From Flavobacterium cutihirudinis (GTDB lineage: Bacteria; Bacteroidota; Bacteroidia; Flavobacteriales; Flavobacteriaceae), in assembly GCF_003385895.1 (NCBI RefSeq), contig NZ_QRDQ01000008.1:988354-1052353 (forward strand): DNA of 64,000 bases, read 5' to 3'. The notes under the pieces were generated by a model. The model had not been told where the DNA came from. It was given only the letters and a program-made list of their open reading frames with translations, and made no database searches. Both the position numbers and the translations under genes were made by a program. This document shows, one piece after another, positions 17,202 to 26,447 of this stretch (position 1 is its first letter; the number at the start of each line of letters is the position of its first letter).

Positions 17202-17258
17202 GGTTTCATGTTTCATGCTTCAAGTTACAAAAACAACCTGAAACTTTAAACCTGAAAC
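17202..17258. repeat. imperfect palindrome of GTTTCATGTTTCA-type words
   Basis: The plus strand reads GTTTCATGTTTCATGCTTCAAG, then a short A-rich centre, then AACCTGAAACTTTAAACCTGAAAC. The second half is an imperfect complement of the first, and each half repeats a 7-9 nt word. It lies between the rpoD stop and its terminator, so it would be transcribed in the 3' untranslated region. Confidence 0.6.
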
Positions 17259-17267
17259 AAATATTGT

Positions 17268-18131
17268 TTATCCTAAGTATGTTTTAAGGATTTTACTTCT
17301 AGAAGTGTGTTTCAATCTGCGGATTGCTTTTTCTTTAATCTGACGTACACGCTCACGAGTTAAGTCGAAAGTTTCTCCAATTTCTTCTAAAGTCATTGGG
17401 TGTTGGTCGCCAAGACCAAAATACAAACGAACTACATCAGCCTCTCTTGGAGTCAATGTTTCTAATGAACGCTCGATTTCAGTACGTAAAGATTCGTGAA
17501 TTAATTCTCTGTCTGGGTTTGGAGATTCTCCAGAACGTAAAACGTCATAAAGATTAGAATCTTCTCCTTCAACAAGAGGTGCATCCATAGATAGGTGACG
17601 ACCAGAGTTTTTCATAGACTCTTTTACGTCATTTACAGTCATGTCAAGTTCTTTTGCAATTTCTTCAGCAGAAGGTGGACGCTCGTTAGATTGCTCTAAT
17701 AAAGCATACATTTTGTTGATTTTATTGATAGAACCAATTTTGTTTAAAGGTAAACGAACAATACGAGATTGTTCTGCTAATGCCTGAAGAATCGATTGAC
17801 GAATCCACCAAACGGCATATGAGATAAATTTGAATCCACGAGTTTCATCAAAACGTTGTGCAGCTTTGATAAGACCTAAGTTTCCTTCATTAATTAAGTC
17901 AGGAAGAGTTAATCCTTGATTTTGATATTGTTTAGCAACCGATACAACGAAACGTAGGTTGGCTTTTGTTAATTTTTCTAATGCTCTTTGATCACCTGCT
18001 TTAATTCTTTGTGCTAATTCTACCTCTTCATCAGCGGTAATTAGGTCAACTTTTCCGATTTCTTGTAGATATTTATCTAACGATGCAGTTTCACGATTAG
18101 TTACCTGCTTGGTGATTTTAAGTTGTCTCAT
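17268..18131 (-). CDS. rpoD: primary RNA polymerase sigma factor (RpoD/SigA, Bacteroidota type)
   Basis: The housekeeping sigma factor that directs RNA polymerase to vegetative promoters; in Bacteroidota it recognises the -33 TTTG / -7 TAnnTTTG type. The 287-residue protein lacks the long region 1.1 of E. coli RpoD, as is usual in this phylum. Region 1.2 starts near residue 15 ([11 protein letters not shown]). Region 2 contains [20 protein letters not shown] and [15 protein letters not shown]. Region 3 covers about 125-205, and region 4.2 has [20 protein letters not shown]. The protein ends LKTYLG. It has its own terminator and appears monocistronic. Confidence 0.96.
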   Translation of the reverse strand: MRQLKITKQVTNRETASLDKYLQEIGKVDLITADEEVELAQRIKAGDQRALEKLTKANLRFVVSVAKQYQNQGLTLPDLINEGNLGLIKAAQRFDETRGFKFISYAVWWIRQSILQALAEQSRIVRLPLNKIGSINKINKMYALLEQSNERPPSAEEIAKELDMTVNDVKESMKNSGRHLSMDAPLVEGEDSNLYDVLRSGESPNPDRELIHESLRTEIERSLETLTPREADVVRLYFGLGDQHPMTLEEIGETFDLTRERVRQIKEKAIRRLKHTSRSKILKTYLG

Positions 18132-18232
18132 GTTTTTGTCTCCTCAATTTTTAAGTGTACAAATGGTTATACGTACGAAGTATCAAAAAAGTTACAATTG
18201 TTTTAAAAATAATTTAAAAATATTTTTAAAAT

Positions 18233-18264
18233 AAAAAAACCTGCCTATTTGAGTAGGCAGGTTT
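18233..18264 (-). terminator. rho-independent terminator of the DUF4249/TonB receptor operon
   Basis: AAACCTGCCTA (18237-18247) pairs with TAGGCAGGTTT (18254-18264) around a 6-nt loop. Reading the minus strand, the stem is followed by a T-run. Confidence 0.9.
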
Positions 18265-18286
18265 ACGTTATTTAGTGTAGTTAATT

Positions 18287-20011
18287 TTAATTTGAAGTTG
18301 TATTTTTTACTTCTATGTTTTCTTTTAGAGAAACAGGAATTCCATCTTTAGTAAAACCTTCAAGTCTAACTTCGAAAGTTCCCGAAAGATCAGAAGTATA
18401 AAAAGAAGTTGCTGATTTTGTGTCTAATTCAGGAGTCCAGAATAATTGATTTCTGTAATCAGGAATTCTTGCGTTATCAGCTGTGTTTTCATACTTTACT
18501 TTGTTGTAAACCTTTTTTGGCTGTGGTCTTAGAACCGTTGGTTTTGCAATCCAGGAACCACTTTGAGTACTTTTGAAATCTTTGTCAAAAGTGGTAAAAC
18601 TAATTAAACCATTAAATGATTTTGATCCAACATAATAACGACCAATAATAACTTCAATTTTGTAAACACTTTTCATGCTGTAGTTTAGAAGATCGTTTTG
18701 ATTCTCCAGATACAAACCGTCGACTAAAACTAATGCTGGATCCGGAAGTTGCGGAAAAATTGACGGATCGTTTACGTGAAGATATAATTTGTCATCTTTC
18801 TGTTTGTGATAAACGTCAACTACAACTTCTGTTGTTGTTTCTTTTAAAGTTTTAAATCGGGTATAATCATCAAGAATGTATTCTTTTGCAATCGGATAAT
18901 AGAACGCATCATAAGATGGGGCTTTCTCGATATTATCTGCTTTTTTATGGAAATAGGCATTTTCAATTTGACTTGAAATTGATCTTTCTAACAAATTCTC
19001 TTTTATGGTATAAGATAAATTAGTGTTCTTGTCAAAAGATACATTAGCATAATCAATTTCGGGAGCATTATCGATTACAAGATCATAATTATTGGCTTTT
19101 TCATTTATAATCTGAATAATTATGTTTGGAGAATAGAATGCTTCATTGATGTTAAAGATAAAATTTCCGTTATCATCTGTTTCTACTACTTTAAAAGCAA
19201 ATGACTTTCCAGGAATCGACAATCCTACTGAAATATTACCAACTTTGTCACTATTGTTTTTTGCTGTAATTTTTCCTGAGATAATTTCGCCTCGAATTTC
19301 CGGCAGAATTATTTTAGTATTCTGATCTTGTACATTCAGAGCAGTTGGATAAGAACCTGATGCAGCAAATTTAACCGCAGAGATTTGATTTTTAGCGGGG
19401 ATATTATCCACCTTTCTCACAGAAAGAGAATAGTTTCCATCTTGAAAATTTTTATTTGAAGACTGTACTTTCAAATCAACTAATTCACGATTTGTAAAAG
19501 TCGTTTTGTTTAGTTTTAATACTAAATTTTCATTTTTCAAACTGTTTTCTGTTGCTTGGTTTGAAGCATTTGCCAATAGATTTTCTGCATCAACCTTTTC
19601 CGTTACTTTATAAGGATTGATAATATTAATATCCATTTGGAATAATTCGGTAATTGGTCTGTTAAGCATCCAGTTGGTGTAACCAATAAGCTTATAATTC
19701 CCTGTTTTTAATGTTGTAGGGAAAAAGTAATCGCCTTGTCCATTTCCGTTTTCTAAGAAAACTTTAGTCTTAAAAACAGATTTTTTGGTATTATCGACAA
19801 GTTCAACATAAGCAACTTTACTAATATTGCTTGGTGTTTTGTCTGATATTTTTAAACAATAAACTTTGTACAACATTGTCTCTCCTGAAACAAAAGTTGT
19901 AGCGTTTGAATGAATGAAAACAGTTTCGTCTAATGAAATGTTTTCTTGAGCGCTGCTGAATTGTGTATTTATAAATACAAGCAATACAATAAGTTGTTTT
20001 ATTCTGTCCAA
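18287..20011 (-). CDS. secreted MG2-like protein with a TonB-plug-like segment
   Basis: A 574-residue exported protein of a Bacteroidota family found beside TonB receptors; the function is not established. The signal peptide ends SSAQ. Residues ~25-125 look like an alpha-2-macroglobulin MG2-type beta domain (VSGETMLYKVYC, KTGNYKLIGYTNWMLN). A second beta region follows (ISGKITAKNN). Residues 426-475 (ALVLVDG to GLISFTTF) strongly resemble part of a TonB-receptor plug, but there is no barrel. The start is TTG at 20009-20011, overlapping the upstream DUF4249 gene by 13 nt; no ATG is available before the signal peptide. It is the last gene of the operon and probably acts in the periplasm or at the outer membrane with the adjacent receptor. 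Confidence 0.7.
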   Translation of the reverse strand: MDRIKQLIVLLVFINTQFSSAQENISLDETVFIHSNATTFVSGETMLYKVYCLKISDKTPSNISKVAYVELVDNTKKSVFKTKVFLENGNGQGDYFFPTTLKTGNYKLIGYTNWMLNRPITELFQMDINIINPYKVTEKVDAENLLANASNQATENSLKNENLVLKLNKTTFTNRELVDLKVQSSNKNFQDGNYSLSVRKVDNIPAKNQISAVKFAASGSYPTALNVQDQNTKIILPEIRGEIISGKITAKNNSDKVGNISVGLSIPGKSFAFKVVETDDNGNFIFNINEAFYSPNIIIQIINEKANNYDLVIDNAPEIDYANVSFDKNTNLSYTIKENLLERSISSQIENAYFHKKADNIEKAPSYDAFYYPIAKEYILDDYTRFKTLKETTTEVVVDVYHKQKDDKLYLHVNDPSIFPQLPDPALVLVDGLYLENQNDLLNYSMKSVYKIEVIIGRYYVGSKSFNGLISFTTFDKDFKSTQSGSWIAKPTVLRPQPKKVYNKVKYENTADNARIPDYRNQLFWTPELDTKSATSFYTSDLSGTFEVRLEGFTKDGIPVSLKENIEVKNTTSN

Positions 20012-21174
20012 AATGGTGGTTTTATGTTAGATGAAAAAGTTGTACAGTCTCCGCATTCGCTGTCTACAAGTTTATAATTTAATGCGCTGTTTGAAAGGTA
20101 TGTCATTAAATTTCGATTAATATTATAAATCATAGTTTCTCCCTCGCAGTCAATTCCGCCAAAGCAGAACAAAAACGGAACGTCTTCGCAGGTGTTGAAA
20201 TAAGGAGCAGGTTTATTTGGGAAAAAGTCTTGATAGTTAAAAAAGATTCTCATTTCTGAATAAGAAGCGATATTAAAAAAGCCAATTACTTTTGCATTCG
20301 AATCATTTATACATTTGATGTTTCCTGCTATAAGTCCAGGCTGTTTTGGAGATAAAATACTCGAAGATCCAGACATTTCTTTCAATGTTTTATGGAAAGT
20401 GTAAGAATCTAAATTTTCTATATACTGCTTAACCAAAATGCTGTAACGGTGACCAATGATAAAATTATCCTCCTCAATAAATCGAATTGGCAAAGCAACA
20501 CGATCTTCTTTTAGGTCATTTGTATTTGCTAAAATAATATCAAGTGAATTTTTTGTCGAATAACAAGTTTTGGTGTTTGGGTCATTATTTATTAATGCAA
20601 CAGATTGTGGACCTGTGGTTATAATTTTTAAAGAAGACCATCTTGGCGCTACAATTTTATAAGTTTCCTCATATTCGTATCGATAATATTTTGAAGTACT
20701 GGTTGGGTCAAAACTGTTTACAGTAATTTGAACGCCAGTTTCTCCTTCTTTATTCGTTGCAAGCGCTGGAACAACACTTTCAATTGGGTTTACAGTTGTT
20801 AAGACTTGAGTAGCCGATTGATAGATTTTTCCGTCTTTTGTAGTAACCTGCAACGTATATTGTCTGTTTGCGACTACCTGAAAAGGTGCCTGAGATTTGT
20901 ATGTGCCGGCATTTTCTACGAATAAATATTCATTATTTTGATCGTCTTTTACACTAACTTTTGCACCAGTCTCGCTTTGAACTCCATCATCTTCGAATCT
21001 GGAAGTTTTGGTTACTTTTATTTCTTGTGTCTTCAACTCATTTGTTAAAGTGGCTTCAATTACGACTGCTTCTTCATATGTATTGGTTAATAGCGGATAG
21101 GTTTCTGTACATCCATTTAAGAATAGAGACAGAAAAGCAAGAAGGATTATATTTTTTGTTTTATGAATTTTCAC
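19999..21174 (-). CDS. DUF4249 lipoprotein, copy 2 of a tandem pair
   Basis: A 391-residue lipoprotein (lipobox LFLNGC, Cys22) of the DUF4249 family, found next to TonB-dependent receptors in Bacteroidota and possibly a surface partner of the receptor. The N-terminal half has beta-rich repeats (EEAVVIEATLTNELKTQEIK, TKTSRFEDDG). The C-terminus ends with a conserved CGDCTT...IKPPFW block holding a CxxC pair. It is a clear tandem duplicate of the gene upstream. The start is GTG (21172-21174). It overlaps the MG2/plug-like gene by 13 nt. Ligand and function are unknown. Confidence 0.78.
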   Translation of the reverse strand: MKIHKTKNIILLAFLSLFLNGCTETYPLLTNTYEEAVVIEATLTNELKTQEIKVTKTSRFEDDGVQSETGAKVSVKDDQNNEYLFVENAGTYKSQAPFQVVANRQYTLQVTTKDGKIYQSATQVLTTVNPIESVVPALATNKEGETGVQITVNSFDPTSTSKYYRYEYEETYKIVAPRWSSLKIITTGPQSVALINNDPNTKTCYSTKNSLDIILANTNDLKEDRVALPIRFIEEDNFIIGHRYSILVKQYIENLDSYTFHKTLKEMSGSSSILSPKQPGLIAGNIKCINDSNAKVIGFFNIASYSEMRIFFNYQDFFPNKPAPYFNTCEDVPFLFCFGGIDCEGETMIYNINRNLMTYLSNSALNYKLVDSECGDCTTFSSNIKPPFWTE

Positions 21175-21225
21175 TGCTTATATTTTACTTGATCGTTTTT
21201 TTTATTTTCAATAATGAAGGACTTT

Positions 21226-22404
21226 TTAATCGGTCCAAAATGGCGGTTTTATACTTGATGCAATTGTTGTGCAATCTCCGCATGGTGCTTCTACCCAATA
21301 ATAGAAACCACCAGTTAAAAAGTATGTTATTTTTCTTAAGACCAAGTCATCTGTATAAGGAAGTGCATGTGTACAAGGTTCAGGGATCTGGGTTTCATCT
21401 CCATAACAAAATTGCGTACAATCTGTAACATAAGGCGGTGATGGCTTATGTGGGAATATATCTTCATGATTAAAATAAATCCTTTCTGTTGAAACCGAAG
21501 CTACATCAAAATAACCTACGACTTTGTTGCCGGGATTTTTTATTGATTTTACATTCCCAACCAAAAGTCCTGGTTGATTTGGTGATAAAATACTTTCAGA
21601 ACTCGACATTTTCTTTAAAGTATTATAATAGGTATAAGCATTTAAAGATTCTACATACTGCCTTACCAAAATACTATATCTTGTTGTTGTGATATAATCC
21701 TGTGAATTAATAAAGCGAATCAGGTAATTAATACGATCTTCAGATAGATCATTATTATTTGCGAGCATCAGATCAGAGCTCTTTTTACCGCCATAACAAA
21801 TTTTGGTATCAGTTGTATTCTGAGAAAATATCAGATTACCATCAGGTCCCAATGTTGCTTTTGTGTTTACCCATTTAGGAGCAACAACTTTATAGGTTTC
21901 TTCGTATTCGAATCTGTAATAAGTTGATTTTCCACTGGCATCAAAACTTTTAATTCGAATGCCTATTCCTAATATATCATCCTTTGTTTCGGCAGCTGCA
22001 GTTACACTTTCCATGGGATTTACAGTCGTAAGTGTTTCCGGAGAAGATTCAAAAGATCTGCCGTCGCGTGTATTAACATGCAATTGGTATTTTTTGCCTG
22101 CTACAGCCTGAAATTCTACTAATGAAGAATATTTATCATCATTTTCTTCAAATTCATATTTAGTGCCTGTATCATCTGTTATATAAACTTCAGCTCCGGT
22201 TTCTATCGTAACTCCTTCATCTTCAAATCTACTTGTTTTAGTTAATTTGATTACCTGGTTTTTCAGTTCGTTTGTAATTGTCGCATCAACCACCAAAGCC
22301 TCTTCATAATTATTAGTAATTAGAGGAAAAGGTTCTGTACAGCTATTAAATGTAACAGCCAGACCCAGAAAAAGAATAATGTTTTTTAAATTAAAGTCTT
22401 TCAA
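21226..22404 (-). CDS. DUF4249 lipoprotein, copy 1 of a tandem pair
   Basis: A 392-residue paralogue of the downstream gene, sharing NYEEALVVDATITNELKNQ, KTSRFEDEG and the terminal CGDCTT...IKPPFW block. The lipobox is VTFNSC near residue 22. It begins 16 nt after the stop of the TonB-dependent receptor gene, with a TTG start (22402-22404) and no in-frame ATG before the signal peptide. By context it is a cell-surface or periplasmic lipoprotein working with that receptor, somewhat as SusD works with SusC, although it is not a SusD homologue. The analogy is an inference. Confidence 0.78.
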   Translation of the reverse strand: MKDFNLKNIILFLGLAVTFNSCTEPFPLITNNYEEALVVDATITNELKNQVIKLTKTSRFEDEGVTIETGAEVYITDDTGTKYEFEENDDKYSSLVEFQAVAGKKYQLHVNTRDGRSFESSPETLTTVNPMESVTAAAETKDDILGIGIRIKSFDASGKSTYYRFEYEETYKVVAPKWVNTKATLGPDGNLIFSQNTTDTKICYGGKKSSDLMLANNNDLSEDRINYLIRFINSQDYITTTRYSILVRQYVESLNAYTYYNTLKKMSSSESILSPNQPGLLVGNVKSIKNPGNKVVGYFDVASVSTERIYFNHEDIFPHKPSPPYVTDCTQFCYGDETQIPEPCTHALPYTDDLVLRKITYFLTGGFYYWVEAPCGDCTTIASSIKPPFWTD

Positions 22405-22420
22405 AGCGTTACTTTTTAAA

Positions 22421-25204
22421 TTAGAATTTAAAATTATAAGTGATACTAGGTACAGGTATAGAGAAAATAGAAGTTTTGTATCCTTTTATTTTTCCATCAG
22501 GTTCAGTTACAAAATAAATTGAATAAGGGTTGTTTCTTCCTAATACATTATAAATAGAAATGTTCCAGAAGCTGTGCGCTAATTTTTTTATTTTGTGATT
22601 TCCTTCAATATTTACTCCAATATCTAAACGGATGTAATCTGGAATTCTATAAGCATTTCGGTCACTATATAAAGTGTATTCTGCATTTCCATATTGGAAT
22701 GTTCCAATAGGATATGTAATTGGTCTTCCCGTTTGATATAAGAAGTTAGTCGAAAGACTGTAACGTCTTGTAAATTTATAATTTAAAATAGCACTTAAAT
22801 CATGTGGTTTATCAAAATTTGCCGGAAAGAAATTACCATTATTTACAGTTTCTGAACTAAACTGACTATCAAGTTTGATTAAAGTACGAGAATACGTGTA
22901 TCCAATCCAACCGTTAAGTCTTCCTGTAGTTTTCTTTAATAACAATTCAACTCCGTATGCTTTTCCTTCACCTTGAAGCAATTCGGTTTCAACATTTTCG
23001 TTTAATAAAAGCTGAGCACCAACTTTGTAATCAAGGATGTTTTTCATTTTTTTATAATATCCTTCCAAGCTAATTTCATATTCCTCATCTTTCAGGTTTT
23101 TGAAAAGCCCTAAGGAAACTTGCTGAGCACTTTGCGGCGCAACATTCGAATCAGATAATTTCCATGTATCTGTTGGCGATTGTGTCACATTACTTGACAA
23201 AAGGTGAATGTATTGACGTGTCATATCATAACCCGCTTTTACCGAAAAATCTTCAGTAATAAAATACCTAGCTGCAAAACGAGGCTCTAGTCCGCCGTAT
23301 GTTTTTACCACTTCGTTCTTTTTGTAATGCGTTGTTCCGGTTACAGTTTCATCGCTTAAAGGTACGCCTGGCATATAACTGTTTACATTTGCTTCGCCTA
23401 AAGAAGCATAGAAAGAATATCGTAAACCTAAATCGATGAGCCATTTGTCATTCAGCTTATAACTGTCTGCCAAATAAAGGGCCGATTCTAATGCTCTCTC
23501 TTTTTCAATATCAGTCGAAATTAAGGTTGCTTCTGGTTTTGTAGGATGTTGATATCCTGGTGAAATATTATAAAGTTTACTTGCCAGACCGTATGATAAA
23601 GTATGCTTTGGCGTAAGCTGATAACTTAATTTATACTGCAATTGAGATTCATTTACTTTGTATCCAAATTCAAATGCATTTGGATCAACTGAATCATAAT
23701 CGATATTGAATTTGTATTCACTATTCGTGAAAATCAAAGCCGATTTGCTTTTTTTGTTAAATGTATGATCCCATTTTAATGACGCAAGTCTGTTGCTGTA
23801 CTTGTAAATAGAATCGGTACCAAGACTGAATTTGTCATGGCTATAATAAGCTGTTGCTTCTAAATTGTTGTTGCTGTTAATAGCATTGTTGTATTTAATG
23901 ATTCCGTCATAGAAACTTGCCTGACTGTTTTTTAAATCTTCATTATCCAATGCTTTTAAAATCCAGTCTGAATATGTTGCACGACCACCTACGATAATAC
24001 TAGATTTGTTTTTTTCGATTGGCATACTAAGCGTAAGATTCGAAGTAATTGGTCCGATGGCACCTTCTCCAGAAAACTTTTCCGGATTTCCATTTTTTGT
24101 TGTAATATCAAAAACAGAAGATAATCTTCCTCCAAAATCGGCAGGAATACTTCCTTTATAAATATCTGCTTTTTTTGCCGTGTAAGGGTTAATAGCAGAG
24201 AAAAAGCCTAAGAAGTGTTGCGGATTGTAAAGTACCGCGTTGTCCAAAAGAATTAAGTTCTGATCTTCTTTTCCTCCTCGAACACTAAATCCGGCAGAAC
24301 CTTCTCCAGTTGTTTTGATACCCGGAAAAGTTGTTGCTACTTTCAAGATGTCTCTTTCTCCAAGAATCAGAGGAACATTTTTAATTCCTTCAATATCAAT
24401 AGAAACTAAGCCTGAAATTGCTGTTTCAGTAGTTTTTTGACCTTTCTTTTTAACTACAACTTCGTCTAGTTGATTCGATTTCTCGTTAATATCGACATTA
24501 AATGTTCCATCATCATAAACCATTAAAGTTCTTACAACTTCTTTGTGGCTCAAAGATTTAATTTCAATAACATTTATTCCTCTCGGAAGCTGTAAAGTAT
24601 ATTTTCCGTCAGGATCACTTGACGTACTAATGTTTTTACCTCTAACTTTGATAAAGATATTCGCTTCAGGTTTACCTGTTTCTTCATTTTTAATGGTACC
24701 TGAAACCGCGAAATTTCTTTTAGCCGAATCTTTATTTTCTTTTCCAATGAAAATTACAGAAGCTTTTTTTGTAACACTATAACTATTTAAAGAGTCATAT
24801 TGCTGATAAAATACAGGATTTTCAGTCTGATTTAGATTGTTACTAGGTGTTTCTATAGGAGCATCGACAAAATAATTAGATGGTAAATCGTCATGTATTG
24901 TGCTGTTAAGTGTCAAGATTACTTTCTTTTGTAAAACGATAAAATTCAAATCGGTTTTACTTAAGATTTTGTTTAACAGATCTTCGATTTTTACATCAGT
25001 ATAAGTTCCTGAAATCAAGTCTTTATTTGAATTAATCCAGGTTGGATCAAAGTAAAACTTATAAGAAGACGCAGATTCAATTTTTTTGATTACGTTTTCA
25101 AGTGTTTCGTTTGTAAAAGTTACAGATAATTTCTCATTCTGGTTTTGGGCAACAGATAATTGAAATGAGAATAAAAGTATTAAGGCGAGTAAAATTTTTT
25201 TCAT
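22421..25204 (-). CDS. TonB-dependent outer-membrane receptor with STN and carboxypeptidase-like domains
   Basis: A 927-residue outer-membrane transporter driven by TonB. After a signal peptide (ending SVAQ) come an STN domain (~25-98), a linker, a carboxypeptidase-regulatory-like domain (~165-240), a TonB-box-like LDEVVVKKKG, a plug (~255-365; SVRGGKEDQNLILLDNAVLY) and a beta-barrel ending in the aromatic YNFKF. STN domains usually pass a signal to a FecR-type anti-sigma factor, but no fecR or ECF sigma gene is adjacent. It is followed by two DUF4249 genes and an MG2/plug-like gene and preceded by an unknown secreted protein gene. The substrate is unknown; the absence of SusD argues against a glycan PUL. 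Confidence 0.88.
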   Translation of the reverse strand: MKKILLALILLFSFQLSVAQNQNEKLSVTFTNETLENVIKKIESASSYKFYFDPTWINSNKDLISGTYTDVKIEDLLNKILSKTDLNFIVLQKKVILTLNSTIHDDLPSNYFVDAPIETPSNNLNQTENPVFYQQYDSLNSYSVTKKASVIFIGKENKDSAKRNFAVSGTIKNEETGKPEANIFIKVRGKNISTSSDPDGKYTLQLPRGINVIEIKSLSHKEVVRTLMVYDDGTFNVDINEKSNQLDEVVVKKKGQKTTETAISGLVSIDIEGIKNVPLILGERDILKVATTFPGIKTTGEGSAGFSVRGGKEDQNLILLDNAVLYNPQHFLGFFSAINPYTAKKADIYKGSIPADFGGRLSSVFDITTKNGNPEKFSGEGAIGPITSNLTLSMPIEKNKSSIIVGGRATYSDWILKALDNEDLKNSQASFYDGIIKYNNAINSNNNLEATAYYSHDKFSLGTDSIYKYSNRLASLKWDHTFNKKSKSALIFTNSEYKFNIDYDSVDPNAFEFGYKVNESQLQYKLSYQLTPKHTLSYGLASKLYNISPGYQHPTKPEATLISTDIEKERALESALYLADSYKLNDKWLIDLGLRYSFYASLGEANVNSYMPGVPLSDETVTGTTHYKKNEVVKTYGGLEPRFAARYFITEDFSVKAGYDMTRQYIHLLSSNVTQSPTDTWKLSDSNVAPQSAQQVSLGLFKNLKDEEYEISLEGYYKKMKNILDYKVGAQLLLNENVETELLQGEGKAYGVELLLKKTTGRLNGWIGYTYSRTLIKLDSQFSSETVNNGNFFPANFDKPHDLSAILNYKFTRRYSLSTNFLYQTGRPITYPIGTFQYGNAEYTLYSDRNAYRIPDYIRLDIGVNIEGNHKIKKLAHSFWNISIYNVLGRNNPYSIYFVTEPDGKIKGYKTSIFSIPVPSITYNFKF

Positions 25205-25209
25205 TTGTC

Positions 25210-25953
25210 TTATTTTGTTTGAATAGAAAGAGAGTTAGAAATATATTTCATCAAATTTTTCATGAATAGATTCAAGTCCGATTTTCTTTGCTCTCGATTC
25301 ATTAAATAAAACCCGTTGATTTGTTTTTTTTGTTCCGGAAATAATTTAAGAATATCGTTTTTCCCTTTTATTTGATAAACGGTACCTTTCAGGTCAACAA
25401 AAAAAGTATTGTCTTCTTTGAAATTGTAATATACTCCTGTTTCAGAAAGTGTTTTTAGCTGGATTTTTCGATGTTTGATATAAAATACAAAATCGGCTGC
25501 AAATTTGATTTCTTCATAGTAGCCAGTTGTAAATTCTGGTACAGTTTCTATTTTTCTGTCTATTTTGACAAAGTTTAGATCTTTAATAGAAAAAGAAGAA
25601 ATCTTATTTTGAATAAGGCTGATGCCGATATTTTCAGATTGTCCAAAAGGATTTAGGACTAATATGTCTCTGTAAGTATCATATTTCAACTTTACATCAT
25701 AATAATTTTGGTTTTCATAAGTGACTTTCCCCAATTCAAAACTATCAGTTAGAAACAAATGGCTTCCATCTTGGGTTCGAAAAGTATTAGTAAAGGGTGT
25801 GCCATTGTTTAAGTCAAGATTGTCCTGACCGACAGTTTTGTCAAACCATTTATAAGTATTTACTTCGGTATTTGTTTGACTATGACTTGTGTGAATGTTT
25901 AAGAATAATCCAAATAATATGAGGAAAACTAGGCTTTTTTGGTAATTTTTCAA
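25210..25953 (-). CDS. secreted protein of unknown function upstream of the TonB receptor
   Basis: A 247-residue protein with an N-terminal signal peptide (ending HSQTN), and otherwise mostly beta-strand with an alternating polar/hydrophobic pattern. I do not recognise a named domain and it is not FecR. It starts with TTG (25951-25953) and ends 5 nt before the TonB-receptor start, so it is the first gene of the operon and is surely co-transcribed. A role as periplasmic partner of the STN receptor is possible by position only. A -7-like TAAATTTG lies upstream on the minus strand at 25999-25992. Confidence 0.62.
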   Translation of the reverse strand: MKNYQKSLVFLILFGLFLNIHTSHSQTNTEVNTYKWFDKTVGQDNLDLNNGTPFTNTFRTQDGSHLFLTDSFELGKVTYENQNYYDVKLKYDTYRDILVLNPFGQSENIGISLIQNKISSFSIKDLNFVKIDRKIETVPEFTTGYYEEIKFAADFVFYIKHRKIQLKTLSETGVYYNFKEDNTFFVDLKGTVYQIKGKNDILKLFPEQKKQINGFYLMNREQRKSDLNLFMKNLMKYISNSLSIQTK

Positions 25954-26068
25954 AGGATTCTACGGTTTTAGTGATTTGTTTTGGTGGTTTTCAAATTTAT
26001 CAAAAAAATCTAACAAAAACAGTAGACAATTGTTAAATTGTAATAAAAGTTTTGCTTTTTATAAAAAA

Positions 26069-26106
26069 AACACCTCGAGCCTCATAATGAAAGCTGAGAT
26101 GTTTTT
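26069..26106 (-). terminator. probable terminator after the 83-residue membrane protein gene
   Basis: On the minus strand ACATCTC pairs with GAGGTGT (one G-U pair), extended by AGC/GCT with a bulge, and is followed by eight Ts. It ends the 26134-26385 transcript. Confidence 0.6.
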
Positions 26107-26133
26107 TAGCGAAACGTGGAGCAAAAGTTGTTC

Positions 26134-26385
26134 TTAATCCTTGAAATCGTCAAAGGAATCAAGGGTTTCGTCAAATATTTTTTTTAATGATCTTAGATAT
26201 AATGGGAAAGAAACGGCCAGAATTATGTACTCTTTTCTAAAAACAGTAATGTCGTCCAAAATTTTGTATAAACTTGGAATTATAAATACCAGTGACACTA
26301 TTACGCCAATCCAGGGATTATTTTTAATTTGTTTTAAAAGTGCTAGAAGTTTCATTGGGGACGCTGGGTTTAATACAATTCTCAT
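26134..26385 (-). CDS. small two-helix membrane protein of unknown function
   Basis: An 83-residue protein with two hydrophobic segments (about 26-44 and 52-66) and an acidic C-terminus (LDSFDDFKD). I do not recognise it. The start could be the ATG at 26383-26385 or the one ten codons later (MKLLALLKQIKNN); the later start removes a non-hydrophobic stretch and may be the true one. Its upstream region carries a pair of 11-bp direct repeats next to a LytTR regulator gene, so it could be a target of that regulator. It has its own terminator. Confidence 0.55.
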   Translation of the reverse strand: MRIVLNPASPMKLLALLKQIKNNPWIGVIVSLVFIIPSLYKILDDITVFRKEYIILAVSFPLYLRSLKKIFDETLDSFDDFKD

Positions 26386-26447
26386 TTAGCTTTTTGATTA
26401 GTTTCTTGATGTAAAAGTACTTTTGTTCTACGTGCCCAGATATAAAA

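Noticed and set aside
17000..17260. possible CRISPR array because of spaced repeats
   Set aside because: The repeats are inverted and irregular, with no constant repeat-spacer unit and no cas genes.
25210..25953. FecR-type anti-sigma factor upstream of the STN receptor
   Set aside because: The protein has a cleavable-looking signal peptide and no FecR motif or cytoplasmic N-terminal domain.
26141..26389. 82-codon plus-strand frame opposite the small membrane protein
   Set aside because: It almost exactly mirrors the minus-strand gene. The minus-strand product has coherent membrane helices and a terminator; the plus-strand product does not.
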